A stretch of 64,000 nt of DNA from Hsuehochloa calcarea (GCA_036346395.1 CM070599.1:22125232-22189231); one strand, 5' to 3'; counted from the first letter of the stretch, positions 24,665 through 36,598 are shown. Numbers and translations: made by a program. The notes: generated by a model not told the origin, from the sequence alone.

Positions 24665-26630
24665 TTGGGCTAAAAGCAAGGGAGGGGAAAATCGAGTTGA
24701 TTTCTTCCTTGTTGACGCGGGAATGGAGGAGGGGTCAGGGGAGTACAGTGTTGACGTGGCTAATCGGACTGGTGATCTGAAGTTTGGAGCGGAGGTGCCC
24801 GCTATTGCTATCACCCGAAGGCCCATGGCCATGAGAGAGCGAGAAGCAAAAGCTCTGGTCTATTGACGAAGACGCCGCTGCGAAGGAGACCACTGTGATC
24901 GACACGTGGGTCCCACCAGATCCGCCGCGTTCTTACACGGAATTAACCGCTTAACCCAACCTCTCTTGAGACCAATTTTGGTTGGCGAGGTACGACACAA
25001 CCGCCGTGCATTAAGGGCCGCAAGTCTTAGGTCGACCGACTCTGTTACTCGGATGTGTAACAATATTTTGTGAGTGTGCTAACAGTATTTTGTGAGTGTG
25101 CACAACAACACGGAATAGTATTTAGTTTCGCTGTAACAAAAACAAAAACAAAAACAAAAATATTGGTTGGATGACTGCACCAATTTCTCTGCGCATTCAC
25201 TGATCGACTTTTGTTTTTTTTTGTTTTGTTTATTAGACATAGTCGTAATGCCACCGTTTCCGTTCCACAGCAGATGGTTGATGATTGCACCTATTTCTCT
25301 GCACATTCACTCGATCGTCCCGTGGCTTTGCTGCGTGGCCCGCCCGGATCGAAGCTTCGAGACCCATGGACGCCAAGTACACATTGAAGGGCCGACCGGA
25401 CCTAACCTGCTGTGACACGTACGCAGGCTGATCCTGCGCAACTGCCTGTCTGCTTGTGGGTGTTCTCTCTCCCTCTCCATGTGATTAATTAATTGCGTAA
25501 TTGTTAGTGTCACTGACAAGAAAATAGTACCAGCTTGCCGATGAGTCAGCAAAGATTACCTAGCTAGCCACTGACGTAGTGACCAGGGTTATCTTTCGGG
25601 ATTTTTTTGTCGTCCGAGTGGTTCAGAACTTAAGAGCTGGGAGGTGGCTTAATTTTGTGATATAGTTTAGTTTACTGTCAATATTTGATAATATCAACAA
25701 AGATTTAGTGACATCAACTAAACTTAATATCACACATATGCAATTCGTTGGTAACAAAAAATCGCTCATAAAAAAATGTTAACTCCAAAATTTGGTTTGA
25801 CCGCAATCTAAACGGCGTTCTTTTTGCCAAATTTTGGATTTGCCCAAGTTTTGACTGTGACAAATTTTGGTTTAATTCATTAGGGTCATGAACCAAACAA
25901 CTAACTCGGTAAGTACCTTTGCATAAATTACATAATACAATAATGTGATCAAATTAATCCCTGAAATTTAGTTCTCGTTGGAACTAAAATTTTTTACAAG
26001 AATTTCATTGGAAACAACTCGATTTCTGCAGAAAATCAGAAATTTTTTTTCGCATTCCAAACAAAGCCTTAATGGATTTTGGAATGGACACCACACAGTA
26101 GTATAAGGTTTTTAGTCTTTTAGCAACCAAAACTGTTTTTTTATTAAAAAATAATGTTATTTTAATAAAAATTACAAAATTAAATAGCCACTTTTTTTTT
26201 TTTTACAAAAATAGCAACACGAGCCTGTCGTTAGATGAAACAATGACATCATGCTAGTTATTACCCTATTGCCAGTTCAGACCCCTGTCGCCATTTCATA
26301 TGGGGATACGAGGGTGAACAGTGGCAAAATCACCCATAAAACCCCCAAAAATCGCCTCCAAAGCTCATTTTAATCCGAGAGAAAGAGAAGAGGGAGGGAA
26401 GGGAGAGGAGAAGGGGAAAAGTGACTAGCGAAGTCATGCCGGTTCGTAACGGAGGAGAGATAGGAGGAGAAGTAGATCTGGTTGGCCACTTCGCGGGTAA
26501 ATATTTTGTAACTTTGTAATTAAATTCGAAAACCTCGTAGATTAGCGTATAAAACTAGCGATGTAGAATTGATTTTTATTAGATCATTTTAGCTGTAGTG
26601 TAGTTTGTTATAGTTGAGATCATTTGTACA
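23722..26630. other. Desaturase 5' flank and intergenic repeats, no gene
   Basis: The first 150 bp upstream of the desaturase ATG should hold its promoter and 5' UTR; a minus-strand TTCTATTAATAG near 23870-23882 is a possible TATA-like element. Beyond it the sequence is repetitive: a CT/GT compound microsatellite (24622-24665), a (CAAAAA)n run at 25137-25161, and AT-rich MITE-like sequence at about 25640-26080 whose right end ACAAAGCCTTA resembles a Tourist terminus. I could not pair that end with a left terminus. Confidence 0.5.
24622..24665. repeat. Compound (CT)n(GT)n microsatellite, copy 1
   Basis: (CT) run followed by (GT) run. The same locus recurs at 36783-36838 and 45110-45162 with visibly different GT lengths and, in the third copy, interrupted CT/GT units. 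Confidence 0.95.
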
Positions 26631-27130
26631 CGGGAAATAATTTTGAAATGCCGAAAATACTTTTTAAACTATGAACATAGCAAGGTAGCTCCACAAAATT
26701 TATAAAAAATCAATAGTAGTTAAATAGGGGTGTTTAGATCTTAATTAAAATATTATTAGCTTCAGTTTGGTATTCTTTTTTACACGGTAAATAATTTTGA
26801 AACGCTGGAAATACCTTTTAAACTAGGAAAATAGCAAGATAGCCATAAATTTTTAATAAAAATTCCAAAGTAGCTAAATAGGGTCTGTGGAGCCTAATTA
26901 AAATATCCCCAGCTTCAATTACGGTAAATATTTTGTAAATATCCAGAATATCTTTTAAATAGGGAAAATAGCAAACTAGCTGTAAAAATTCTATAAAAAT
27001 TCCAGAATAGCTACATAGGGTGTATACAACCTAATTAAAATATTCTTAGCTTCAATATTATTCTTATTTTCGCATGGTAAATTTTTTGTAAATGCCGATA
27101 ATATCTTTTAAATATGCCATGTCTTATTAC
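26631..27130. repeat. Diverged tandem repeat, about 140-150 bp unit
   Basis: Units begin near 26631, 26783, 26920 and 27073 with variants of CGGTAAATAATTTTGAAA, followed by AAAATAGCAA-AGCT and CCTAATTAAAATATT. About 3.3 copies. The same array occurs in the second duplicate from about 47122 to 47620. Confidence 0.85.
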
Positions 27131-27227
27131 TTTTTGTGTATGTTTCGTAGTGTTTACAATGTATGCATTGAATTTTCAGGTCTGACGGCCCCAGGCGACG
27201 CTACTTAGTGGTCGTATGAGCTGTTTG

Positions 27228-28554
27228 TGTTGGACCGAAAAGGCGACTAGAGGGGGTGAATAGGAGCACACTCACTTTTTCACAAATAATTAATTCAATA
27301 ATATTTCACTCCAGTGGCTATGGAAGCTATGAAGATCAGTATATCAGTACAGCGGAAGACTAATATTGAATCCAATTTAAAACCCCTAAGCAGTACGACA
27401 AAAACAACAAAGATTGAAACAATTCAATGCACTGGCGGTCTGATCTCTGGCCTTGGGCGGTCTGATCGATTCCCTGGCGGTCTGACCTCTGACCTTGGGC
27501 GGTCTGACCGATTCCCTGGCAGTCTGACCTCTGGCCTTGGGTGGTCTGACCGATTTCCTCCAGAACTGAAGAACAACCCCGATGACGAAGATAAAAATAG
27601 ATGAAACTTTTGATCTACTAATCCAAGCTTGATGAAACTTGTAACATACCTTCTCTATGATATCAGGAAGCTATTCCACTGGAAGTTTGTGATAATTCTA
27701 GGAAGAATAGCGATCCTTTTCGATTTGATTGAAGAGAGGTTCAAAACCGGGTCAAAACGAAAACTAGGTCAAAGCTCTTGCTCGTGGGTGATTGATGATC
27801 AAGATAATCCTAGATAGATTCCCACACGTCACAACAAGCTAGATCACGTGAAGAAACCAAGCAAAAACTCACGGATCAAAGAAAGACCTAAAAATATCAA
27901 ATAGAGATAAAGAACGCAATGAGACAAAACATTGATCAAACTTTCCTTTGATTGATTGATATGATCAGGGCTTACAGCCACTCCATCAATGGAGGACAAT
28001 GCTCAATCCAAGAGCACGAAAATCACATCAAACATCAAGAACCCAAGCCTCCACAAAAGCTCTCCCTAAGAAAATTAGGGTTTACAAGAATTGCAAAAGA
28101 GGCGAAGAGTAGGTGCAGCCACCTCCCTCTCCTATTTATAGTAGAGGCTTATACCTTCTAGATGTTTGATCCTATTAGGCTCCCGTTAAGGCCCAAAACA
28201 AACGGGATATTTACGCACACATTTTAATGCGCTGTCTTTGACATCCCCTGACCTAACTAGCTACACCTTGCGCCATCTTGCGCCTCGGATTAGCTAATAG
28301 GTCACCATTGTCCATCTTGCACCACGCTTGAGTACATTGACCTCACCCAGATCGCCGATCGCTCACGCACCTCAGCTCTCCAAGCCTAGTCCCGATCATC
28401 CTCGCCATTGACCGTCGTTGACCACCAAGTAACCTGCACAACAATAGACAAGTAAACCAAAATTGGGAATAAGTTCTTCACAACTTGACCCATGTTAGTC
28501 AAAATATGCATCATGCACCATATATGCCCTGAAACTCATGACTTTGACCTAACA
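27228..28554 (-). mobile_element. LTR-like block (solo LTR candidate), copy 1
   Basis: Starts TGTTGGACC and ends GACCTAACA, so both ends are TG...CA with an imperfect inverted repeat; on the minus strand it opens TGTTAGGTCAAAG. It carries GGTCTGACC palindromic motifs and a 42-bp tandem repeat. No coding region or target duplication is visible, and related motifs run on to 28844 and, in copy 2, past 49315, so the true element may be longer. The copy in the second duplicate spans 47719-49039. Confidence 0.5.
27432..27557. repeat. Three tandem copies of a 42-bp unit
   Basis: Units at 27432, 27474 and 27516 contain two GGTCTGAC palindromes each (GGCGGTCTGAC...TTGGGCGGTCTGACCGATTCC). The length is a multiple of three, so the open frame through it repeats a 14-residue motif, but I do not regard it as a gene. 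The copy at about 47925-48050 has lost the regular spacing and has GGTCGACC in several units. Confidence 0.85.
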
Positions 28555-28839
28555 CACGAATATCGCCGCCACACTGGGTGATGAACAAAGTGAAAACCGG
28601 TCAGACCGCCCCTGTGGTCCGCCGATCACTACTCGCCACCGATCGCCGCTTATGGGCGGTCGATCATTAATGAGACTTAGCCATTTTTCCTCTCTGGAAA
28701 ACCGAAACCTACTGGAATTTTCAAACCAATAGAACTTTTCACTGGTGACTCCAAAAATTATGGGACCAAGTACAATAAAATCCCCTCTCTTGCCTACACC
28801 CTTTATTTTTGGACCAGCTCAAAATAACACTTTTTAAGT

Positions 28840-29145
28840 TCACCAAATCAGGGGTGGATCACAAACTACCCATCCAGATCACAAGCAGGAACGAACCATC
28901 AGTTGGATCAGCGAAGGAATCTAAAGAGAACCACCACATCGATGACAAAACAACCCAAGCACACATGTTTCCAACCTAAAACCCTGGATCTCGACAAGAG
29001 AAATGGGGGAGCACACACAAAGCAAGCATGAAAGATGCATTTTATTTCATGATTTGATTTGATCCATTAAACTAACGCGGTGTTTTTTTTCTTCTTCCAA
29101 GGACACAATTCCAGATCACAAATCTCACCAACCCAAAGATCACAC
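28840..29145. repeat. Second copy (B2), left part: duplicated desaturase intron 1
   Basis: Matches 23130-23437 almost base for base, ending in CACAC. The copia LTR starts at the next base. The rest of this copy resumes at 44225. Confidence 0.92.
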
Positions 29146-29498
29146 TGTTGTTCCGTCTTTGGATCTCCTAGGAGAGATCTGGGCGGTTTTCTTTTGGATT
29201 CACGAGAGAAACCGAGAGAGAGAGAGAGAGATTAGGGTTAGGTTACCATCCGATGTAGAGGAGGTAGGGTTGGCCATGGCGGTTTGTCGGTGAGGGGTTC
29301 TCCCTGGTGGCGGTGTTTCCTGGGCGGCGGTGATGGTTGGTGGGGTTTCTCCCGTCGCTGGAGCGCCTCCCTCTAGATCGGTCTAGGGTTCTTGTGGGTT
29401 AGGGTTTCGGGCGGCACTGTGAACCTCGTGTTACGTGCCGTCGACCCCCACCCCTCTTTTATATGGCGCTAGCGACAGGGGCCCACCAGCCATTTGGG
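29146..29498 (-). mobile_element. Copia LTR fragment (left, outer part)
   Basis: Begins TGTTGTTCCGTC, identical to the LTR at 43806, and follows it through a (GA)n run and CAGCCATTTGGG. It then breaks off into gypsy sequence. The 5 bases before it (CACAC, 29141-29145) equal those after the right LTR (44225-44229), so this is the genuine outer edge of the copia insertion. Confidence 0.88.
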
Positions 29499-31682
29499 TC
29501 ATGTGATGACAGCCGAAGGAGTAGCAGTTGACCCCGGAAAGGTTAAAGCTGTAATGAATTGGGAGCAGCCCAAGACGGTTACCCAAATTCGTAGTTTCTT
29601 GGGAATGGCAGGATACTATCGTCGTTTCATCGAGGGATTCTCAACGATTGCTAAGCCCCTTACGCAATTGTTGAAGAAAGAGAAGAAATTCATTTGGACC
29701 CCAGATTGTGAAGAAAGTTTTCAAGAATTGAAGAAACGTTTGACTTCAGCCCCAGTGCTAGTTTTGCCGGATATCAGTAAGGATTTTGATATCTATTGTG
29801 ACGCCTCGCGTCAAGGATTAGGATGTGTTCTTATGCAAGAAGGAAGAGCTGTCGCTTATGCGTCAAGGCAATTAAGGCCTCATGAGGAAAATTATCCTAC
29901 CCATGATTTGGAATTAGCTACCGTAGTGCATGCTTTGAAGATTTGGCGACATTATCTCATCGGTAATCGCTGTGAAGTCTACACAGATCATAAGAGCCTG
30001 AAGTACATATTCACTCAGTCTGACCTGAATATGAGACAGAGAAGATGGCTGGAATTAATAAAGGATTATAATCTTGGAATCCATTACCATCCTGGTAAGG
30101 CCAATGTAGTTGCAGATGCACTAAGTCGCAAGAGCTACTGCAATGCTCTGGAAGCAAAAGAGATTTGTTCGAACTTCAAAAAGAATTCCAGAAGCTAAAG
30201 TTAGAAGTTGTCTCTGAAGGATTTGTGGCCAGTTTGGAAGTGCAGTCTACTCTGGAGGAACAGATTCGTGAAGCTCAACCCAAAGATTCTGAGTTCACCG
30301 ACCTCAAGAAGAAGGTGGCAGAAGGAAAATTTAAAGACTTTACCGTGGATGATCAGGATACATTGTGGATCAATGGACGTATCTGTGTACCAGATATTGA
30401 TGGATTAAGACAACTGATTTTGAAGGAAGCCCATGACTCAAAGTATTTGATTCACCCTGGAAGTACTAAGATGTATCAGGATGTTAAGAATAAGTTTTGG
30501 TGGCCAAACTTAAAGCGAGACGTCGCAGAATTCGTTGCCTTATGCGACGTGTGTCAGAAAGTAAAAGCAGAGCATCAGAGACCAGCAGGTTTGCTACAAC
30601 CGCTGAAGATACCAGAATGGAAGTGGGAAGAGATCGGTATGGATTTTATTACCGGTTTACCCAAGACTCAATCAGGTTATGATTCGATTTGGGTAATAGT
30701 GGATCGTTTGACTAAGGTTGCCCATTTCTTGCCGGTCAAAATCACTTACTCAGGAGATCGCCTTGCAGAGTTGTATATGTCAAAGATCGTCAATTTGCAC
30801 GGTGTGCCTAAGAAGATAGTGTCAGATCGAGGATCTCAATTCACCTCTCGTTTCTGGCAAAGTCTACATGAAGCCTTGGGAACTCCTCTAAATTTCAGTA
30901 CTGCTTATCATCCACAGACAGATGGACAGACTGAAAGAGTTAACCAGATATTAGAAGATATGTTGAGAGCCTGTGCCTTAGCTAATGCTACCAGTTGGGA
31001 TAAGAGTTTACCGTATGCAGAATTCTCGTACAACAACAGTTATCAAGCCAGTTTGCAGATATCACCATTTGAAGCTTTGTATGGTCGTGCCTGCAGAACT
31101 CCATTGAATTGGTCAGAGACAGCTGAACGTGTAGTGTTCGGACCGGATATTATTCAGGAAGCCGAAGAACAAGTTGCTATGATCAGAGAAAGACTAAAGA
31201 TAGCCCAGTCCAGGCAAATGAGTTATGCCGATAATCGTCGTCGTGATCTCAGCTTTGAACCAGAGGATTTTGTGTATCTTCGAGTTACTCCGCTCAGAGG
31301 TGTTAAGAGATTCCACACCAAAGGGAAGCTTGCTCCAAGGTATGTGGGTCCATTCAAGATTTTGGAACGCCGAGGAGAAGTTGCTTACCAGTTGGAGATA
31401 CCGTAGTCATTAGCAGGAGTGCATGATGTCTTTCATGTCTCTCAGCTGAAAAAGTGTCTTCGTGTGCCGGAAGAGCAGACCCCGTTGGAGTCAATTGAAC
31501 TGAAGGAAGATCTCACGTACAAGGAATAGCCTGTTCGGATTTTGGATGTCGCAGAGCGCCGCACCAGAAGTAAGACCGTTCGTTTCTGCAAAGTCCAGTG
31601 GAGTAACCACTCAGAAGGAGAAGCAACGTGGGAACGTGAAGAAGAGTTGAAAGCAGAGTTTCCGAGCCTTTTCTCTAGCTAG
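29499..31682 (+). pseudogene. Gypsy pol 3' part: RT end, RNase H, integrase, chromodomain
   Basis: Frame one (29499-30198) has the RT connection (IRSFLGMAGYYRRFIEGFS), RNase H start (DIYCDASRQGLGCVLMQ) and its end (VVADALSRK). A frameshift near 30165-30190 moves to frame two. That frame holds the integrase HHCC finger (H...CDVCQKVK at about 30450-30570), catalytic-core landmarks GMDFITGLPKTQSGYDS, VSDRGSQFTSRFW and PQTDGQTERVNQ, and the GPF-type region near 31340. An in-frame TAG at 31404 and another at about 31527 precede the chromodomain (CKVQW...EATWEREEEL, about 31590-31670). It is a broken polyprotein gene, 5' truncated. Confidence 0.9.
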
Positions 31683-31722
31683 CCGGAATCTCGGGGACGA
31701 GATTCGTTTAAGGGGGGAGGTT

Positions 31723-34700
31723 TGTAACATCCCAATTTTCAGAGCTTTAAAAATCTTTTAAATAATGGTAGCAAGAAAATTCACCATTTGGATTTATCTG
31801 AATATTAATTTAAAAAGCTTAATATGGACTTTAAGGACAAACTGATTTAATGTGCTTAATCCCAACATCAACAATTGTCAAAACTATTTTATTTAGATTC
31901 TATATGCTTGGATATATTTTATAGAATTTTCTGGAATTTTTCCAAAGTCATTTGCTATTTTCTAAATGCTATTTGCATTTTCTGGATTTATTAAAAAGAA
32001 AAACCTATTTTAAATCCTTCGGAACAGTGCTGGGCCGAAGCCCAACACTATTCCAGCCCGCTCAATCCCAGCCGTTGGATCAACATCGCCGGCTGCCGCC
32101 GCCTGCGCGCGTTTCCGCCTTGCCCCGCTGGATTGTCGCCGCGTGCTTCGCCGTTGATCTCGCCGTTCGCCACCCGCCGCTCTGCGCTGCGTTGGATCGC
32201 CATCGCACGCCGCTCGCCGCGCCTCGCCCCATTGCCCAGTGGGACCGCGATCGAGTCGTCGCCTCGCGCTACCTTCTTCTTCCTCGCCGCGCCCGAGTCC
32301 GCCATTGCTGGAGCTTCAAGTTTATCCGGCAACGGCGATTCTCTCGCTGATTTCTTGAGCCGACCCCACCAAATCGTGTCTCCGGTTATTCCTTATCCGT
32401 TCCAAACCAAATCAAACCTCGAATCGGTTTCAATCTCCGAAAATCTTGGAATTCAAAACCCACCGCCGTTTGGACCCGATTTGGGGATTTCCAAATCCGG
32501 CGTTCCCCGAGCCTATAAATCCCCCCCTAGCACCGCCTGGACCTCCGCAACCCAAAGCCGCCACTCTCGTCGCCCCGATCGCCCTAGCACCGCCGCATTC
32601 CAAGTTTTAGGGTTTTCGGCCGAGCTTCTTCTCCGGTGGATTGCGCCGCCGCCGCCGCCGCTTTGCTCCACCGATCGCACCATTGTGATCGCCGAGTCTC
32701 AGCGACTCGCGGCGCACTCTCCTCGCCGCCGAGCATCGCCGAGCGCCGTCCGACAAAACCCGAGTCTTCGCCGGTTCTCCCTCGCCACGGCCATCTCCGT
32801 CAACCTCAGTGCTCAAACCGGTGCCTCATGTGCGCAATAACCCCTCTACACGTTGGTACCACTCACCACGGCGAAGAGCCGCTGTCATTGCTGCCATTGG
32901 TTCCCGGCGCCGCCTCGCCAGCCGTAGCCGCGTCGGCGCCATCGCAACCGCCAAGTCGCCTTTTGTGCTGCGTGTCGCCTCGTGTCGCCGTGTCGGCGCC
33001 GCCGACGCGCAAGACGTGGCTCACCCACCGGCTCAGATCCCGTGGCTCGGTGAGCTTAGTCCACTGTGAGTCGTACAATCGACAAATGGGTCCCACATGT
33101 CGATTTCTTTTAAATTTAATTTTTTTCCGAAATTTCTACGGACGCAAGCATTGCGCAATAATCCGATTTTCCTTTATAAAAATAATTCGGGAAATTTGAG
33201 AAAATCCAAATTAGGGTTTAATTGATTTTTCCAATCTTCCAAAGCCCATATCTTTTGCATCCGAACTCCGATTGAGCCCATTCAAATTTGTAAATTCATA
33301 TAAAATTAAGATCTATTTAATGGTGAATTTTATTTGATTTTTGGAGTTTGTTTTGGCTCTGTTATTTATTTGTTTTGTTTCTTTTATCTCGATTGTGAGT
33401 AGACGTCGACACTTCGGGGAATTTTGCAGAAGAAGGAGCACCTCAAGACCAAGACCAATATCTAGATCTATTCCAAGGCAAGTTATACCTTTGATCATAT
33501 TGAACCCAGTTTTCAAAATATTTTGTTTCAATATATTGCATTCTATTTCAAGTACTTATTTAAATGCTTTTGGGTGTAGTTATTAATCCAAATTGTTATG
33601 CCACCTTGTCTGTTGTATGCCATGATCTTTTGTCACCCTAGGTTGATTAATTATTAGTTGGTATCATTATAGCACCAACGTGGGTTGGTTAGATGCGATT
33701 AGACTGCTTAGCCATGCCACGAGTCATCATTTCATGTGAGAGTTGCAATTATAAACTTGACTAAGTGATTATGGAACTGTGTGATGAATCTGTGTGTCTT
33801 TGTGTCTTGTTACTCGTTGATGGCATGTGTTGCACTTAATCAACAGGGTGGGAAAAGATTTAGACTGAGGCAAGTGGTGGATCCGTGTGAATGGTGGATC
33901 TGTGTGATATAAACTTTGTGATTTGGGTTAAAACTGGAAGTCTTGCCTTAGTCAATTAAGGACTTAACTTTGTGCGCCATTAAACAGGGCCTTACTGTAC
34001 GACCACATGCCTAGTATGGGCTGGGCCTGAGTTAGTAAGTTATGGAGTCTTGACATTGACAACTCAGGTTGTATTTAAGCTGTGTGATGGCTGGAGGTGT
34101 GTACCGCTGTGTTTGGGTCACATCGCGGGACGGTTCACGTGCATCCTCGTCCAATGGTGTGTGTCGATCCAAGGGTGTGTGTACAAATTGACTACGATAA
34201 AAAGCACACCAGGAGTGTCATTGTTTGAGATAAAGTTTCTGAAAGGTTTTGTTATGGTCAGTGATCGCTACACTGATTGTATCGTGTGGGTAAAGTGTAC
34301 AGCCTCTGCAGAGTGTCAAATCAATCTATTCGAATAGCCGCGTCCTCGGTTATGGACATGCTCGGGAATTTCACACGAGGGGTAGATTTTCATAAAAACA
34401 ATTGGGAAGGGTCAGCTGTGTGAGATAACTTGTGCAGCTGTGTGAATAACTTGATTAGACTATGTGTCCTTGTGAAATCAATTGCTAAACTTATTATTGT
34501 TTATTTGTTTTGAATTATGCTTTCAATCTATTATTTGTATTCAATTGCAAATGTTGCATTTCTGCAAAATAACCACCGAAGCCATTTTCTTTGGAATAAG
34601 CCATCATGTATAAATGCATTCTGTGGTATGACTTGCGAGTACGGTGTGTACTCACTCTTGCTAAACAAATCAACAGAAGTGGAGGAGTCGTCGCCTGCTT

Positions 34701-35019
34701 TTGAAGAAGAATTCTACGAAGGTTGAGCGTTAGGGTCTTGATCCCATCGATTGCTCGTGGTAAATTGATGGGAGCCTCACCGAGTTTATTTCGCTTCATT
34801 GCAGCTTTATTTCTTTATTGTCAGCCTTGCATGGCTTAATAAATGTAAAACTCGACCATAAGGTCCCAACAGTTATTTGTTATTTAAAGTACTCGTTTAT
34901 TCTTATGTTCGTTGTATGGATGTGATATTACATCGATGTTGACACTGAGTGCACTAGCGTGATCCTGGACTAGTGCAGAATACACAGAGGGTCCAGATTT
35001 GCATATTTGGGTCCCGACA
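31723..35019 (+). repeat. Single complete gypsy LTR, 3.3 kb
   Basis: Starts TGTAACATCCC directly after polypurine tract AAGGGGGGAGGTT and ends GGGTCCCGACA four bases before the PBS, so both borders are fixed by function. It contains a GC-rich stretch (about 32040-33030) and an AT-rich remainder. Open frames within it look like composition artefacts. It acts as the 3' LTR of the pol fragment and the 5' LTR of the gag fragment. Confidence 0.85.
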
Positions 35020-35023
35020 GAGG

Positions 35024-35036
35024 TGGTATCAGAGCC
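35024..35036 (+). other. Primer binding site (initiator tRNA-Met type)
   Basis: TGGTATCAGAGCC, four bases after the gypsy LTR. Confidence 0.92.
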
Positions 35037-35222
35037 ATACTGACTGTAGGTCTTGACCCTAGCTAGATTGGCCGTTCTTAGTGAGTCCAAACTATTTTCT
35101 AAAGCAAAATTTAACTTGCAAGATTAATTGAACTCCTTAACTCATCTCATGTCTCTCTTGACTCAACTATTGCTGAAATTCTTTCTCTCCCCGCTGTTTT
35201 AAAATTGTTTTCATCTTGACAG

Positions 35223-35964
35223 ATGCCTCGTCTTCAGAGTTATGGAGAGCGCAAGGGAGGACTTGCCGCTGAGCTTTGGAAGTTGTTACAAGTACTTGGA
35301 GGATTCGACCGTCCATTGTATCGTGGCAGTGCTTGGATCGTGAACGGCCGAGACCGTGGAGTGATCTGCCATTTAACCATCTATGCCAGGCAGAACACCA
35401 AGGCGAGCAAACCACTGAACATCTCAGCTCGAAGGAGTGTTTGGATTGAAGCAATCCAGGAGTCTTCACGCCTTGCCATCCTGAGGATCTGCAACATCTA
35501 CTCTCGAGAGCTTCGTGACACAGTTTTCCGCTACCATCCCCGCACTTCCGACGTGGATCTTGCTGCACGTTTTCCGTCTACGGAGGGAGAAGACAACGCC
35601 ACTGTTGTGCATCTTGCCCAGTTCGCCGCTGCTCAGGAGGAATCGTTGGAGTTAGCCGCTCTGAGCCGGAGTGTGCCTCGAGACTCTTGAGAGTCAAGAA
35701 AGGATCGCCATATTGGAAGAAACTCTTTATGGACGACACGATCACGAAGAAGACACTGAAGAGGAAGACCTGAAGAAGGCGATGGACCGGCCGGGCGTAA
35801 GAGTCGGCAGAGGCGAGAGCGGAGGAACCACCGCACTTTGCACGAGACACACTGCTCTGTTGCACCTACTCCGGGACATCAAGATCGGTTCGCAGGATGC
35901 CACCACTTTCAGTCTCAAAGAAAGGGAGCACCGTCAAGGCTACGGAGGCTATTTAATCGAGTAG
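35223..35964 (+). pseudogene. Extra gypsy frame between PBS and gag (ORF0-like)
   Basis: An ATG at 35223 opens a 155-codon frame (MPRLQSYGERKGGLAAEL...). It overlaps at 35671-35690 a second frame that runs to 35964 with an acidic stretch (DHEEDTEEEDLKKAMD). The two together look like one protein of about 245 residues split by a frameshift. It has no motif I recognise. Some rice gypsy families carry such a frame upstream of gag; its role is not known to me. Confidence 0.55.
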
Positions 35965-36240
35965 TCTGATTAAGTTTGTTTCAGGCTTAGCCAGTATTAA
36001 GTCTTGAGTCGCCCTTTAGGCGGTAGTTTTGTGTGCTTAGGCTCGTCCTTATTTTTGTGTGCAAGTATGAGCTGCAGAGGCCCTTAGGCATTTGTTGCAA
36101 GCCATACTACTATCTTAATTAATATAAGAAGTTTCATTTGAGTTTTCTTAAAATATGTTGTCGGGTTTTACCTACCCCGCTTAGTTCTACACCTTATCTC
36201 GTGCTTGCTACCTTATCTAATCCCCTGGAGATTCACCAGA

Positions 36241-36598
36241 TGGTTCAGACTCGTCAAGCTGCTGCAAGTGGTTCCGATACTCCAGTATCAGAAGGACAAG
36301 AGCAAACCCCCGCAGAAGCAGTTCCACCCCAAGCATCTTCAGTCGATCTGCAGAATTTTGGAGCATTCATGACAGCTCAAACCCAGTTGATGTACACCAT
36401 GATGAATCAGATGCAAGCTATGAATAACCAGAACAACAACAATCAGCATCACAATGGAGCCCAAGTTGCTCATGATCACAATGGATCATCCAAGTTGGCT
36501 GAGTTCATGAGAACTTGTCCACCAACTTTCTTTGGACATGTCTCACCAGTAGAAACTGATGATTGGCTTCGTGTCATTGAGAGGAAGCTGCTAATAGG
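36241..36598 (+). pseudogene. Gypsy gag, N-terminal fragment
   Basis: ATG at 36241 gives MVQTRQAAASGSD, a Gln/Asn-rich middle (MNNQNNNNQHHNG) and the start of the retrotransposon gag domain (FMRTCPPTFFGH...DDWLRVIERKL). The frame then runs into the duplicated genomic block and stops within a few codons at 36611. Capsid core and zinc knuckle are missing. Confidence 0.85.

Larger units (their letters stand above)
23130..28844. repeat. First copy (B1) of a 5.7-kb tandem duplication
   Basis: This block starts in desaturase intron 1, contains exon 1 and its upstream region, and ends in a repeat tail. At its right end the sequence TCACC is followed directly by the start of the block again (AAATCAGGGGTGG at 23135 and 28845). 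The second copy's right end is TCACC at 49311-49315. TCACC is therefore a 5-bp microhomology at the duplication breakpoint. B1 keeps the uninterrupted site CACAC (23433-23437) where copy 2 received a copia element. Alignment with copy 2 is collinear, with scattered substitutions and a few indels; about 310 bp at 23879-24190 is absent from copy 2. Confidence 0.9.
29499..36598 (+). mobile_element. Gypsy retrotransposon fragment in permuted order pol-LTR-gag
   Basis: Order seen: end of reverse transcriptase, RNase H, integrase and chromodomain (29499-31682); polypurine tract (31710-31722); one complete 3.3-kb LTR (31723-35019); PBS (35024-35036); extra upstream frame (35223-35964); start of gag (36241-36598). 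The missing part is the rest of gag, protease and most of RT. The chromodomain marks a chromovirus; the long LTR and the extra frame upstream of gag recall rice RIRE3/RIRE8-type elements, from memory. Both outer ends are abrupt joins to unrelated sequence without LTRs or target duplications. Confidence 0.88.

Noticed and set aside
25600..25660. tRNA-like GTCCGAGTGGTTCAGAA (also at about 37770 and 46098)
   Set aside because: It resembles a tRNA-Leu/Ser D arm, but no anticodon arm, T arm or acceptor pairing follows.
32048..33199. Several long open frames on both strands in the gypsy LTR
   Set aside because: GC-rich compositional frames inside a defined LTR; Arg/Pro/Ser-rich, overlapping on both strands.
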